Origin: Phenylobacterium aquaticum
GTDB lineage: Bacteria; Pseudomonadota; Alphaproteobacteria; Caulobacterales; Caulobacteraceae
NCBI RefSeq assembly: GCF_947378715.1
Contig: NZ_CANCLE010000119.1
Span: 1 to 12,665, forward strand
Direction: 5' to 3'
Length of the DNA: 12,665 nt
Position numbers and translations under genes: made by a program. The notes under the pieces were generated by a model. It was not told the DNA's origin. It saw only the letters and a program-made list of their open reading frames with translations, and made no database searches. Shown here piece by piece: positions 1 to 9,047 of this stretch. Positions within the stretch are counted from its first letter, which is position 1. Each line of letters opens with the position of its first letter.

Positions 1-102
1 GGGCGGGATCGATCTTGGAACTCTTGCCGCAGCGTCAGGTCGCTTCGCCTTGATTCCGCAGGCCTGGGGCTGCATGTCGGGGCTCGCCTTCAGGAGAGTC
101 CC

Positions 103-2370
<2,268 letters not shown>

Positions 2371-2373
2371 AGC

Positions 2374-2408
2374 CCTTCCCGGTCCGGTCGCGTCACCGGA
2401 CCGGAAGG
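2374..2408. terminator. Hairpin between convergent genes, probable bidirectional terminator
   Basis: Fourteen base pairs (CCTTCC-GGTCCGGT with ACCGGACCGGAAGG) close on a six-base loop, with a single bulged C. It begins three bases after the malic enzyme stop and sits in the gap before the convergent VOC gene. A second short hairpin (GCCCC-ggc-GGGGC, 2410-2422) follows. There is no T-run on either side, so intrinsic termination is likely but not certain. Confidence 0.6.
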
Positions 2409-2428
2409 AGCCCCGGCGGGGCCCGCGC

Positions 2429-2920
2429 CTATTCGCGGGTGTAGCCGTCGGGGATGACCGGGTTCGGTCCGGCCTTTCCCCAGAGCAGAATCTCATTGCC
2501 CCAGGGGTCGCGGAAGGCGTGGTTGAAGCCGTTGAACTCCTTCCAATAGTGATTGCGCCACAGGATCTCGGCGCCCAGGCGCTCGGCGGTCGACAGAATG
2601 CGTTCCGGCGTGTCGTCATCGCTGACCAGCACCCAGATGCGCGGCTTGCGACCCTCGGCGCTCATGGCGCGCGGTGCGACGCCCTCGGGTTCGGGATGGG
2701 GGCGGGCGTTGGCCGCCTTGAAGATCCCCATGTGCAGATTGCCGATCTGGCTGTCCGACCCGTCGGAATCGCGGAATTGGCCGCCCGGGACCATGCGGTG
2801 ATAGTCGCCCAGCGGGCGCGGATCGTCCTCCCAACCGAACACCTCGGCGTAGAAGCGTCCGGCGGCGGCCGGGTCGTCGGCGCCAAGGTCGAAGAAGATC
2901 AGGGTGTTGGGATAGGCCAA
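2429..2920 (-). CDS. VOC (glyoxalase/bleomycin-resistance fold) family protein, TTG start
   Basis: A protein of 163 residues, read from a TTG at 2918-2920. That codon is preceded at good spacing by GAGAGG (complement of 2927-2932), and the protein then begins MAYPNTLIFFDLGADDPAAA, the usual first strand of a VOC module. A longer open frame runs upstream, but its translation is not VOC-like. The paired beta-alpha-beta-beta-beta units are visible: FYAEVFGW at 23-30, the central GNLHMGIF at 60-67, the second unit from RIWVLV at 94-99, and the terminal strand FRDPWGNEILLWG at 136-148. His63 and Glu143 sit where VOC metal ligands normally fall. Family members include lyases, dioxygenases, isomerases and binding proteins, so the reaction is unknown. 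It is divergent from the GntR gene and shares with it a gap holding a candidate GntR site, which suggests membership of the same regulon. Confidence 0.88.
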   Translation of the reverse strand: MAYPNTLIFFDLGADDPAAAGRFYAEVFGWEDDPRPLGDYHRMVPGGQFRDSDGSDSQIGNLHMGIFKAANARPHPEPEGVAPRAMSAEGRKPRIWVLVSDDDTPERILSTAERLGAEILWRNHYWKEFNGFNHAFRDPWGNEILLWGKAGPNPVIPDGYTRE

Positions 2921-3041
2921 GGGGCGCCTCTCGGAGGATCTGCGGAAAAGCCCGACGCTAGCCGCGCCCGGGACCGGCTTCTTGTCGTCGCGCGCCCGAG
3001 GCCTTGACCCAGCGCGCACGAGGTCAAGTTCTGGGCGATCT

Positions 3042-3061
3042 TCTGAAATTTTACAGAACAT
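3042..3061. promoter_or_regulatory. Candidate operator 1 (VOC/GntR divergent gap)
   Basis: TCTGAAATTTTAC, three variable bases, then ACAT. The same sequence recurs at 4068-4087 upstream of the TonB-dependent receptor, with 17 of 20 positions identical. The AT-rich block stands out from its GC-rich surroundings and lies between the divergent VOC gene and the GntR gene. An operator for the GntR protein is the simplest reading (autoregulation plus VOC control), but binding is inferred. Confidence 0.55.
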
Positions 3062-3074
3062 GTGCAATTGCGCT

Positions 3075-3105
3075 GGGCAGGCTGGCCATCTGGGCCAGGC
3101 TGCCC
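3075..3105. repeat. Inverted repeat / hairpin in the VOC-GntR gap
   Basis: GGGCAG-g-CTGGCC, loop ATCTG, GGCCAG-g-CTGCCC: twelve base pairs with one central G/G mismatch. It lies just beyond candidate operator 1. It could form in the leader RNA of the GntR gene or act as a DNA palindrome for a second regulator. There is no following T-run, so it does not look like a standard terminator. Confidence 0.5.
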
Positions 3106-3137
3106 TGGCGTCGGTGGCGCGGGACTCACTGGTCGCT

Positions 3138-3150
3138 TCTGACATTTCAG
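3138..3150. promoter_or_regulatory. Possible extra half-site related to the candidate operator
   Basis: TCTGACATTTCAG matches the first 13 bases of the shared operator at 10 positions. Its complement begins CTGAAATGTCA, which contains the AAATGTCA arm of the palindrome at 4072-4089. It sits close before the GntR gene and could be a weaker autoregulatory site. The match is modest and may be chance. Confidence 0.3.
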
Positions 3151-3210
3151 CCTAGATGAATGCAGAAGATCGGCTGCGGGGAACGGCCGGCGAGTCACGG
3201 AGCGCCAAGA

Positions 3211-3984
3211 GTGTCACGGGATCTGGAGAAGAAGACGGTCGATCGGTCCCGGGAAGGCGGCCCGGATGAGCGGCTGTTGGCCGGGCTCGACGAATGGTCG
3301 CCCGAACTCCAGAAGGCCCGCGTCTACGAACAGATCCTGCTCGATATCGTGCTGGGCGAACTGGCGCCCGGCGCCCGCCTGGACGAACAGGCCCTGACCC
3401 GGCGCTATGAGAGCGGCCTGGCGGGGGTGCGCGACGCCCTGGGGCGCCTGGCGTTGGAGGGCATGGTGGTGCGCCGCTCGCGGGCCGGCACCACGGTCTC
3501 GGCCCTGGATCTCGTCGACCTGCGCGAAGGCTATGAAGCCCGCGCCCTGATCGAGCCGCACTGCGCGGCCATGGCCGCCACCAACGCCACCGAGGACGAG
3601 ATCTCGCTGATCGCCGCGTCCTTCAATGGCGCTGAACAGGCCATGCGTGACGGCGACCGCCGCGCTCTGGTGGCCATGGACCAGCGCTTCCACGCCGCCA
3701 TCGCCCGGGCCAGCCGCAACGCCGCCCTGGCCCGCATCCTGATCCCGCTGCAGCACAAGGCCGCCCGATTCTGGGTCTACGCCATGATCGCCACCAGCGA
3801 GGAGGAGCGTCAGGCCGACATCTGCCAGCACCGCGCCGTCGCTGGCCGCATCGCCGCCCGCGACCCCGAAGGCGCCCGCGAGGCCATGATGGTGGTGCTG
3901 GGCGCCATGCCCAAGACCGTCCGCCGGTCGCTCAGCGGTTGGGCCGAGGAACCACCGCCCAAAGCGCGTCTGGCCCAAGCCTGA
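3211..3984 (+). CDS. GntR family transcriptional regulator, FadR/FCD subfamily
   Basis: A cytoplasmic DNA-binding regulator and the likely local repressor of the cluster. Counted from the GTG at 3211 it has 257 residues. The winged helix-turn-helix spans about 35-97 (VYEQILLDIVLGELAPGARL, then GVRDALGRLALEGMVVRR). The all-helical FCD ligand domain runs from about 103 to 235. FCD metal-type ligands D157, H161 (MDQRFH) and H207 (ICQHR) are present, but the usual last His of the final helix is absent: the stretch reads AREAMMVVLGAM. The GTG start is preferred because GGAG lies eight bases before it; the in-frame ATG at 3160 has no ribosome binding site but would add 17 residues. The effector is probably a small organic acid or a pathway intermediate, as for many FCD proteins. 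The family call is firm and the start is moderately sure. Confidence 0.92.
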   Translation: MSRDLEKKTVDRSREGGPDERLLAGLDEWSPELQKARVYEQILLDIVLGELAPGARLDEQALTRRYESGLAGVRDALGRLALEGMVVRRSRAGTTVSALDLVDLREGYEARALIEPHCAAMAATNATEDEISLIAASFNGAEQAMRDGDRRALVAMDQRFHAAIARASRNAALARILIPLQHKAARFWVYAMIATSEEERQADICQHRAVAGRIAARDPEGAREAMMVVLGAMPKTVRRSLSGWAEEPPPKARLAQA

Positions 3985-4067
3985 CACCCTGAGGTATAGG
4001 TGAGTGACGGCGATCTAGGCGCCGGGCGCATGATTCAGGGCGGCGGGCGCGCAACCCCGAATTTCTA

Positions 4068-4089
4068 TCTGAAATTTTACGTGACATTT
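4068..4089. promoter_or_regulatory. Candidate operator 2 upstream of the TonB-dependent receptor, with -35-like element
   Basis: TCTGAAATTTTAC-GTG-ACAT repeats the sequence at 3042-3061. Within it, 4072-4089 is an 18-bp imperfect palindrome centred on ACGT, with seven of nine pairs complementary (AAATnTnACGTnAnATTT). Its last base pairs run into TTGACGG at 4089-4095, which resembles an alphaproteobacterial housekeeping -35 box. I see no convincing -10 box at the proper distance. A repressor bound here would block the operon promoter if that -35 is used. Confidence 0.6.
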
Positions 4090-4147
4090 TGACGGCGCTC
4101 CACCCGCCGGAGAACCTGCTTTCCAGAGGCGTGCGGGCGCGGGGATA

Positions 4148-4163
4148 ACCGCCCTCCGGCGGT
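4148..4163 (+). other. Short hairpin in the receptor mRNA leader
   Basis: ACCGCC-CTCC-GGCGGT makes a six-pair stem with a four-base loop, about 27 bases before the receptor start codon and clear of its GAGGA ribosome binding site (4182-4186). It may affect stability or translation of the leader. A stem this short is common by chance in GC-rich DNA. Confidence 0.3.
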
Positions 4164-4190
4164 GGGTCCGCGACCTCGAATGAGGACGAT

Positions 4191-6590
4191 ATGTCAAAAC
4201 GACTTCTATTCGTCGCGAGCGTGTCCTTGTCCGCGCTGATCATGAGCGTGGGCCAGGCACAGGCTGCGGACACCGGCGTCGGCACTGTCGATGAGGTGGT
4301 GGTCACCGCCCGCGACAAGGCGGGGCTTCTGGAAAAGGCGCCGAACGACAGCGTGTTCGGCCTCGACAAGGCGCTGATCGAGACGCCGCGCTCGGCGAGC
4401 TTCGCCAGCGACCTGACCCTGCAGCGCTACGGCGTGCAGTCGATCGACGACCTGACGGCCATCTCGCCGGGCACCTACACCGCCAGCTTCTATGGCGTGC
4501 CCGGCGCGCTCAATATCCGCGGCACCCTGGCGGAGAACTATTTCCGCGGCTTCAAGCGCATTGAGAACCGGGGCACCTATTCGACCCCGATCGGCGACGC
4601 CGCCCAGATCGAGATCGTCCGTGGTCCGCCCACCCCCATCTATGGCTCGGGCAAGGTGGGCGGCATGCTCAACTTCACCCCCAAGACCGGGAAATCTGGC
4701 GACAGCTACATCACCGAGGTCGGCGGCGAGGTCGAGGCCACGGTCGGCTCCTATGACAAGAAGCAGTTCTCCGGCCAGATCGGCATCCCGCTGAAGCTGG
4801 GCCAGGTGGACGGCGGTCTGCACCTCTATGCGGAGGGTGAGGATTCCGGCAGCTACTACCGGGGCATCACGCCCAAGCGCCAGATCCTCGAACTCTCCAC
4901 CGATTTCGACCTGAACGACGGCTGGACCACGGCGCTTGGCGCCATGTTCTACCATTCCGACGGCGACGTTCAGACGCCCGGCTGGAACCGCCTGACCCAG
5001 GACCTGATCAACACCCAGACCTATATCACCGGCCGCGACACCAGCCTGACCGACAGCGATGGCAATGGGAAGATCACCCCCAACGAGGTCGGCTTCTACC
5101 CCTATGGGACGGCGCTCTACATCCCCTATTACGGGTTCCCGAACTCCGACGCGCACCACACTCTGGACGTCGGCCTGGGCACGGCCAAGCTCGACCCGCG
5201 CACGGTCTATATCTCGGCGGCGGACTTCTCCCACACCTGGACCAAGACCGCCTATTGGGATGTCGCCAAGGCGTTCGACAACGGCTCGTCCCTCAAGCTG
5301 CAGCTGTTCTATGACAGCCTGGTCAACAAGCGCTTCGTCTCCTACGGCTATCCGGCCTGGTTCGACTCCAATGTCGGCGAGGCCCGGGTGACCTACAATT
5401 TCGACCTGAACTTCGCGGGTGACTTCGTGAAGTCCAAGTCCTTCGTCGGGGCTTCCTATCGCAAGTTCGAGGGTCGCCGCCGGGAGAGCTACAATTCCGG
5501 CCTGATCGCGCTGGACCGTCGCGACCTGTCCTATGGGGCGACGCCGACCGACATCATCGACGATCCCTTCTCGCCGGAGTCCTACGGGCTGCAGTGGGAG
5601 AACGACAACCGCAGCAAATGGGCCCAGGCCGGGATCTTCTTCACCTCGGACATCTATTTCGGCGAGCGGCTGAACCTGATGGTCGGCGGTCGCTATGACA
5701 ATTACGACGTCAAGTCCCAGGACACCGGCTTCGTCTCCTTCCAACCCTCGGGCCTGCAGAAGGGCTCCAAGGGCAAGGGCACCTACACCGCCTCGCTCAG
5801 CTACAAGACCGACCTCGGCCTGATGCCCTACATCACCTATTCCCAGGCCTCGGCCCTGGAGATGAGCCAGGCCGGCGACATCGCCGCCTCGCTGGTGAAC
5901 AATGGCTCGTGGCTGTCGGACTCCGACCTGGCCGAGGCGGGGGTGAAGTTCCAACTCCTGCAGGGCACCCTGGTCGGCTCCCTGGCCGGCTATCGCCAGA
6001 ACCGCACCCAGCTGACCAGCGGACCGTCGCCCACCATCCAGGGCACCCGCGCCAAGGGGGTTGAACTCGAGGTCCGCTACCTGGCCTCCGAGCACTTGAG
6101 CTTCACCTTCGCCGGCGACATGCAGCACACGGAGATCAAGGGGCCGGACACCAGCTTCGCCTATATCCCCTATTATGTGACCGGGATCTCGCCGCAGAAC
6201 GCCTTTGGCGGCACCTATGTGGTCTGGAATTTCAACAGCCTGCCGGGCCGGGGCGGCGACTATGCCTACACCCTGATCCCGCATGCGGTGGCCAGCCTCT
6301 ACGGCACCTATACCTCCAGCGACTATAGCTGGGGCAAGGTGGGCGGCACCTTCGGCGCGACCAGCGTCACCAAGACCGCCCAGACCGTGCAGAACCCGAT
6401 CACCTATCCGGAATACACGGTCGCCAGCCTGTCCCTGTTCTATGAGAAAGGCCCCTACGCGGCCACGCTCAACATCGATAACCTGTTCGACAAGCTGTAT
6501 TTCACCCCCGCCGCCGACTCCTACGCGAACCTTGCCGCCCTGCCGGGCCATGGCCGCGAATGGCGGGTGACCGTGAAGCGTACGTTCTGA
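4191..6590 (+). CDS. TonB-dependent outer membrane receptor (siderophore-receptor-like plug)
   Basis: An outer-membrane beta-barrel that takes up a ligand with energy from TonB-ExbBD; 799 residues. The signal peptide spans about 1-25, cleaved at AQA/AD. A TonB-box-like VDEVVVTA lies at 33-40, with no N-terminal signalling (STN) domain, so control is not of the FecA type. The plug covers about 55-165 and has the siderophore-receptor-type ETPRSAS opening, ALNIRG, IEIVRGPPTPIYGSGKVGGMLN. The barrel ends with NIDNLFDKLY and a C-terminal Phe. Residues 288-299 (DSDGNGKITPNE) fit an EF-hand calcium loop and fall in a probable external loop. GAGGA at 4182-4186 supports the start. As first gene of the catabolic run it suggests a substrate too large or scarce for porins, perhaps a metal chelate. 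The ligand cannot be read from sequence. Confidence 0.95.
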   Translation: MSKRLLFVASVSLSALIMSVGQAQAADTGVGTVDEVVVTARDKAGLLEKAPNDSVFGLDKALIETPRSASFASDLTLQRYGVQSIDDLTAISPGTYTASFYGVPGALNIRGTLAENYFRGFKRIENRGTYSTPIGDAAQIEIVRGPPTPIYGSGKVGGMLNFTPKTGKSGDSYITEVGGEVEATVGSYDKKQFSGQIGIPLKLGQVDGGLHLYAEGEDSGSYYRGITPKRQILELSTDFDLNDGWTTALGAMFYHSDGDVQTPGWNRLTQDLINTQTYITGRDTSLTDSDGNGKITPNEVGFYPYGTALYIPYYGFPNSDAHHTLDVGLGTAKLDPRTVYISAADFSHTWTKTAYWDVAKAFDNGSSLKLQLFYDSLVNKRFVSYGYPAWFDSNVGEARVTYNFDLNFAGDFVKSKSFVGASYRKFEGRRRESYNSGLIALDRRDLSYGATPTDIIDDPFSPESYGLQWENDNRSKWAQAGIFFTSDIYFGERLNLMVGGRYDNYDVKSQDTGFVSFQPSGLQKGSKGKGTYTASLSYKTDLGLMPYITYSQASALEMSQAGDIAASLVNNGSWLSDSDLAEAGVKFQLLQGTLVGSLAGYRQNRTQLTSGPSPTIQGTRAKGVELEVRYLASEHLSFTFAGDMQHTEIKGPDTSFAYIPYYVTGISPQNAFGGTYVVWNFNSLPGRGGDYAYTLIPHAVASLYGTYTSSDYSWGKVGGTFGATSVTKTAQTVQNPITYPEYTVASLSLFYEKGPYAATLNIDNLFDKLYFTPAADSYANLAALPGHGREWRVTVKRTF

Positions 6591-6596
6591 TTATCG

Positions 6597-6629
6597 GCGA
6601 GACCGCCGGTCCCGGACCGGCGGTCTCGC
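6597..6629 (+). terminator. Perfect 15-bp hairpin between receptor and MFS genes
   Basis: GCGAGACCGCCGGTC, loop CCG, GACCGGCGGTCTCGC: fully complementary and starting six bases after the receptor stop. No T-run follows, and the MFS ribosome binding site (GGAGG, 6638-6642) comes right after. It is more likely a partial terminator or a 3' stabilising stem that lets the receptor be made in excess of the downstream enzymes than a full stop. Position and perfection are seen; the role is inferred. Confidence 0.7.
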
Positions 6630-6648
6630 TCCTCCGTGGAGGCTCTAG

Positions 6649-7974
6649 ATGTCGAAGCTGGAATGGCGTCCCTGGCTGTTGCTCGGGGTGTTCAGCCTGT
6701 TGCTGTTCCTGATCACCGGAGCGACCTTCTCCTCGCTGGGGGTGGTGCTGCCGGCCATGGTCACCGACCAGAAGTGGAGCTGGGCCCAGGCTGGCCTGGG
6801 CTTCACCCTGCTGGGCGCCTGCTGCGGCGGCTCGGCCTGGTTTCCGCCGATGGTCATCCGCCGCTTCGGGGTCCGCGCGGCCCTGCTGCTCGGCACCGGG
6901 GTGATGGCGGCCGGCTTCCTCTGCCTCTATCTGACCCATTCGATCTGGCTCTACCTGTTGGGCACCGCCCTGTGCGGCGTGGCCTATCAGCTGATGGCCC
7001 TGATCCCCGGCACCCATGTGCTGGCGGCGGTGTTCAAGCGCCGGGCCATGGCCTTCGGCCTCTATTTCACCCTGGGCGGCCTGGGCGGCGTCGCCGGCCC
7101 CTGGATGGCGCTCGCCCTGATGGGCGCCGCCGGCGGCGGCTGGCGGCCCTTCTGGCTGTTCCAGATCGTCGCCGCCCTGGTGATCGGCGTGCTCTGCTCG
7201 CTGCTGATCCCCAGCCGCGAATGGCTCGCCGCCTCGTCCGTGCAGATCGACGCCGAGGTCAAGACCGAGGCCGAGACCGCCGCCCAGTCCAAGACCCCGG
7301 TCGCGGTCTATCGCACCACTCGCGACTGGACCCTGAAACAGGCCATGGGCACGGTGCAGTTCTACATCCTGGTCGCCGCCTATTTCGTCCATCTGCTCAG
7401 CGGGGTGACGGTCTCCAGCCTGTCGGTGGCGCATCTCACCCAAAAGGGCGTCGCGCCCGCGCTCGCCGCCGGCATGCTGAGCCTGGAGGGCCTGATGTCG
7501 ACCTTTGGCCGGCTGGGCGGCGGGGCCATCGGCGACCGCTTTGATCCCAAGTGGCTGCTCGTGTTCGCCGTGGGCTCGCTGGGCATAGGCTCGGTGGCGC
7601 TCAGCATCGCCGACAACCTGCCGATGATGATCCTCTACGCCGCCGGCACCGGCATTGGCTTCGGCCTGACCGCGCTCGCCGTCACCGTCCTGCTGCTCAA
7701 CTATTTCGGCCGCCAGAACAATCTGGAGATCTTCTCCACGGTCTGCCTGGTTGGCGCGCTCTCGGCGCTCGGCCCGCTGATCGGCGGGTCCCTGCGCGAC
7801 CTGCTGGGCAGCTTCGCCCCGACCTTCCAGCTGTTCGGGCTGGTGGCCTCGGTGATCTTTGTCGCCGCCCTGTTCATGCGCCCGCCGTCCTTCGAGACCC
7901 AGCACCCGCCGACCATCCGGCGGCGCTCGGATCCGCTCGCCGCCACGCCCGTTCTCGTCAACGACCCAGCCTGA
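6649..7974 (+). CDS. Major facilitator superfamily (MFS) transporter
   Basis: An inner-membrane secondary transporter of 441 residues with about twelve hydrophobic segments. The first is WLLLGVFSLLLFLITGATF near residue 10. A polar central loop of about 45 residues (roughly 190-235, rich in Glu, Lys and Thr) separates the two halves. An MFS motif-A-like GRLGGGAIGDRFDPK occurs in the second half, between the eighth and ninth segments. The soluble tail ends in VLVNDPA. The fold resembles the monocarboxylate/oxalate-type MFS branch, but no substrate motif is specific. GGAGG at 6638-6642 sets the start. It lies after the receptor and eight bases before the monooxygenase gene. It therefore probably moves the compound imported by the receptor, or a product of it, across the inner membrane. 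Export cannot be excluded. Confidence 0.93.
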   Translation: MSKLEWRPWLLLGVFSLLLFLITGATFSSLGVVLPAMVTDQKWSWAQAGLGFTLLGACCGGSAWFPPMVIRRFGVRAALLLGTGVMAAGFLCLYLTHSIWLYLLGTALCGVAYQLMALIPGTHVLAAVFKRRAMAFGLYFTLGGLGGVAGPWMALALMGAAGGGWRPFWLFQIVAALVIGVLCSLLIPSREWLAASSVQIDAEVKTEAETAAQSKTPVAVYRTTRDWTLKQAMGTVQFYILVAAYFVHLLSGVTVSSLSVAHLTQKGVAPALAAGMLSLEGLMSTFGRLGGGAIGDRFDPKWLLVFAVGSLGIGSVALSIADNLPMMILYAAGTGIGFGLTALAVTVLLLNYFGRQNNLEIFSTVCLVGALSALGPLIGGSLRDLLGSFAPTFQLFGLVASVIFVAALFMRPPSFETQHPPTIRRRSDPLAATPVLVNDPA

Positions 7975-7982
7975 GGCCCCCC

Positions 7983-9047
7983 ATGCTGCACCAGCCCATT
8001 CGCAAGAAGGATTTCGGGGTCTTCCTGCCGGTCGCCAACGGCGGCTGGATCATCTCCAAGACCTCTCCGCCGCTCAACGACCTCTGGGCCCAGAACCGCG
8101 CTGCAGCGGTGACCGCCGATGAGGTCGGCATGGATTTCGTGATGTCCATGGGCAAGTGGCGCGGCTTTGGCGGCGAGACCAACCACTGGGGATCGTCGCT
8201 GGAGTCGGTGACCATGATGGCGGCCATCGCCGAGGCCACCAAGAATGTCCGCATCTGGGCCACCGTCCACCCGCTGCTGCAGAACCCGGCGGTCACCGCC
8301 AAGATGATCTCGACCCTGGATCATATTTCCGGGGGCCGCGCGGGCCTGAACATCGTGGCCGGCGCCTATAAGGACGAGTTCAACCAGATGGGCGCCTGGG
8401 ACGACACCATGACCCATGAGGACCGCTACATCCTCACCGAGGAATGGACCGGCCTGGTCAAGCGGCTGTGGGCCGAGGACAGCGTCACCCACGCCGGCAA
8501 GTATTTCCAGATGAACGACTGCCAGTCGAACCCCAAGCCGCTGTCGCGGCCGCGCCCGGAGCTGATCTGCGCCGGCCAGTCCGACCGTGGCCTGCAGTTC
8601 TCGGTGCGCGAGGCCGACGCCTGTTTCATCGGCGGCCGCACCCCCGAGGAGCGCCGCGACAACAGCCGCCGCGCCAAGCAGGTGGCCGACCAGCTGGGCA
8701 AGACCATCAAGACCTACGCCATGTGCACCATCGTCCACGGTGAGACCGAGGCGAAGGCCCAGGCCCGGGTCGCCCACTACAAGGACGGCGCTGACATGGG
8801 GGCCATTCTGGAGATGCTGAAGAACTGGGGCGTGCCCGCCGAACACCTCAGCAAGGCCGCCGAACAGCAGGGCGCCTTCATGACCCAGACCGCCATCGGC
8901 ACGCCGGAGAGCTGCGGCCAGCAGGTCCACGAGTTCGTCGAGTTCGCGGAACTGGACGGGCTGATGCTGATCTTCCCTGACTATGTGGAGGGGCTGGAGA
9001 TGTTCGGGGCCGAGATCCTGCCCGGCCTGCGCTCGGCCTTCGCATGA
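7983..9047 (+). CDS. RutA-like flavin-dependent monooxygenase (luciferase-like family)
   Basis: A reduced-FMN-dependent oxygenase with a bacterial-luciferase TIM-barrel fold, 354 residues. Signatures shared with pyrimidine oxygenase RutA are clear: SMGKWRGFGGETNHW at 55-69 followed by LES, MNDC at 177-180, and ICAGQSDRGLQFS at 195-207. Thr94 (IWATV) and Asn123 (GLNIVAG) match the RutA residues thought to position O2 at flavin N5. Glu132 matches a RutA substrate-site Glu. The Trp that follows the NLVTG motif in E. coli RutA is Ala128 here (comparison from memory), which suggests a different or larger pocket. RutA opens the uracil ring at an amide bond; here amide or imide cleavage of another ring is inferred. 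The start is the ATG preceded by GAGG, which overlaps the MFS stop codon. An open frame extends upstream but only overlaps the MFS gene. The partner reductase is at 11091-11606. Confidence 0.9.
   Translation: MLHQPIRKKDFGVFLPVANGGWIISKTSPPLNDLWAQNRAAAVTADEVGMDFVMSMGKWRGFGGETNHWGSSLESVTMMAAIAEATKNVRIWATVHPLLQNPAVTAKMISTLDHISGGRAGLNIVAGAYKDEFNQMGAWDDTMTHEDRYILTEEWTGLVKRLWAEDSVTHAGKYFQMNDCQSNPKPLSRPRPELICAGQSDRGLQFSVREADACFIGGRTPEERRDNSRRAKQVADQLGKTIKTYAMCTIVHGETEAKAQARVAHYKDGADMGAILEMLKNWGVPAEHLSKAAEQQGAFMTQTAIGTPESCGQQVHEFVEFAELDGLMLIFPDYVEGLEMFGAEILPGLRSAFA

Noticed and set aside
1..75. Short open reading frame on the minus strand from an ATG at 73-75 to the window edge
   Set aside because: Only 25 codons are visible, codon use is unlike the neighbours (AGA, CGA, CCT, GCA) and the ribosome binding site is poorly spaced. 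A divergent upstream gene cannot be supported.
2921..3145. Upstream extension of the VOC frame to an ATG at 3143-3145
   Set aside because: The extra 75 residues are low-complexity and not VOC-like, they would cover the operator and the hairpin, and the TTG at 2918-2920 has a proper ribosome binding site directly before a typical VOC N-terminus.
3985..4067. Search for a terminator after the GntR gene
   Set aside because: The region has GC-rich partial repeats (GCGCCGGGCGC, GGGCGGCGGGCGC) but no stable stem followed by T residues; read-through from the regulator into the receptor is possible.
4206..6551. 781-codon open frame on the minus strand opposite the receptor gene
   Set aside because: It mirrors the receptor codon positions in GC-rich DNA; its translation is Gly/Val/Ala/Asp repetitive with no domain. 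The receptor on the plus strand has a signal peptide, plug and barrel motifs.
6502..7905. 467-codon minus-strand open frame opposite the MFS gene
   Set aside because: The translation is rich in Gln, Gly, His and Ala, typical of an antisense shadow of a hydrophobic gene; there is no ribosome binding site or recognisable motif.
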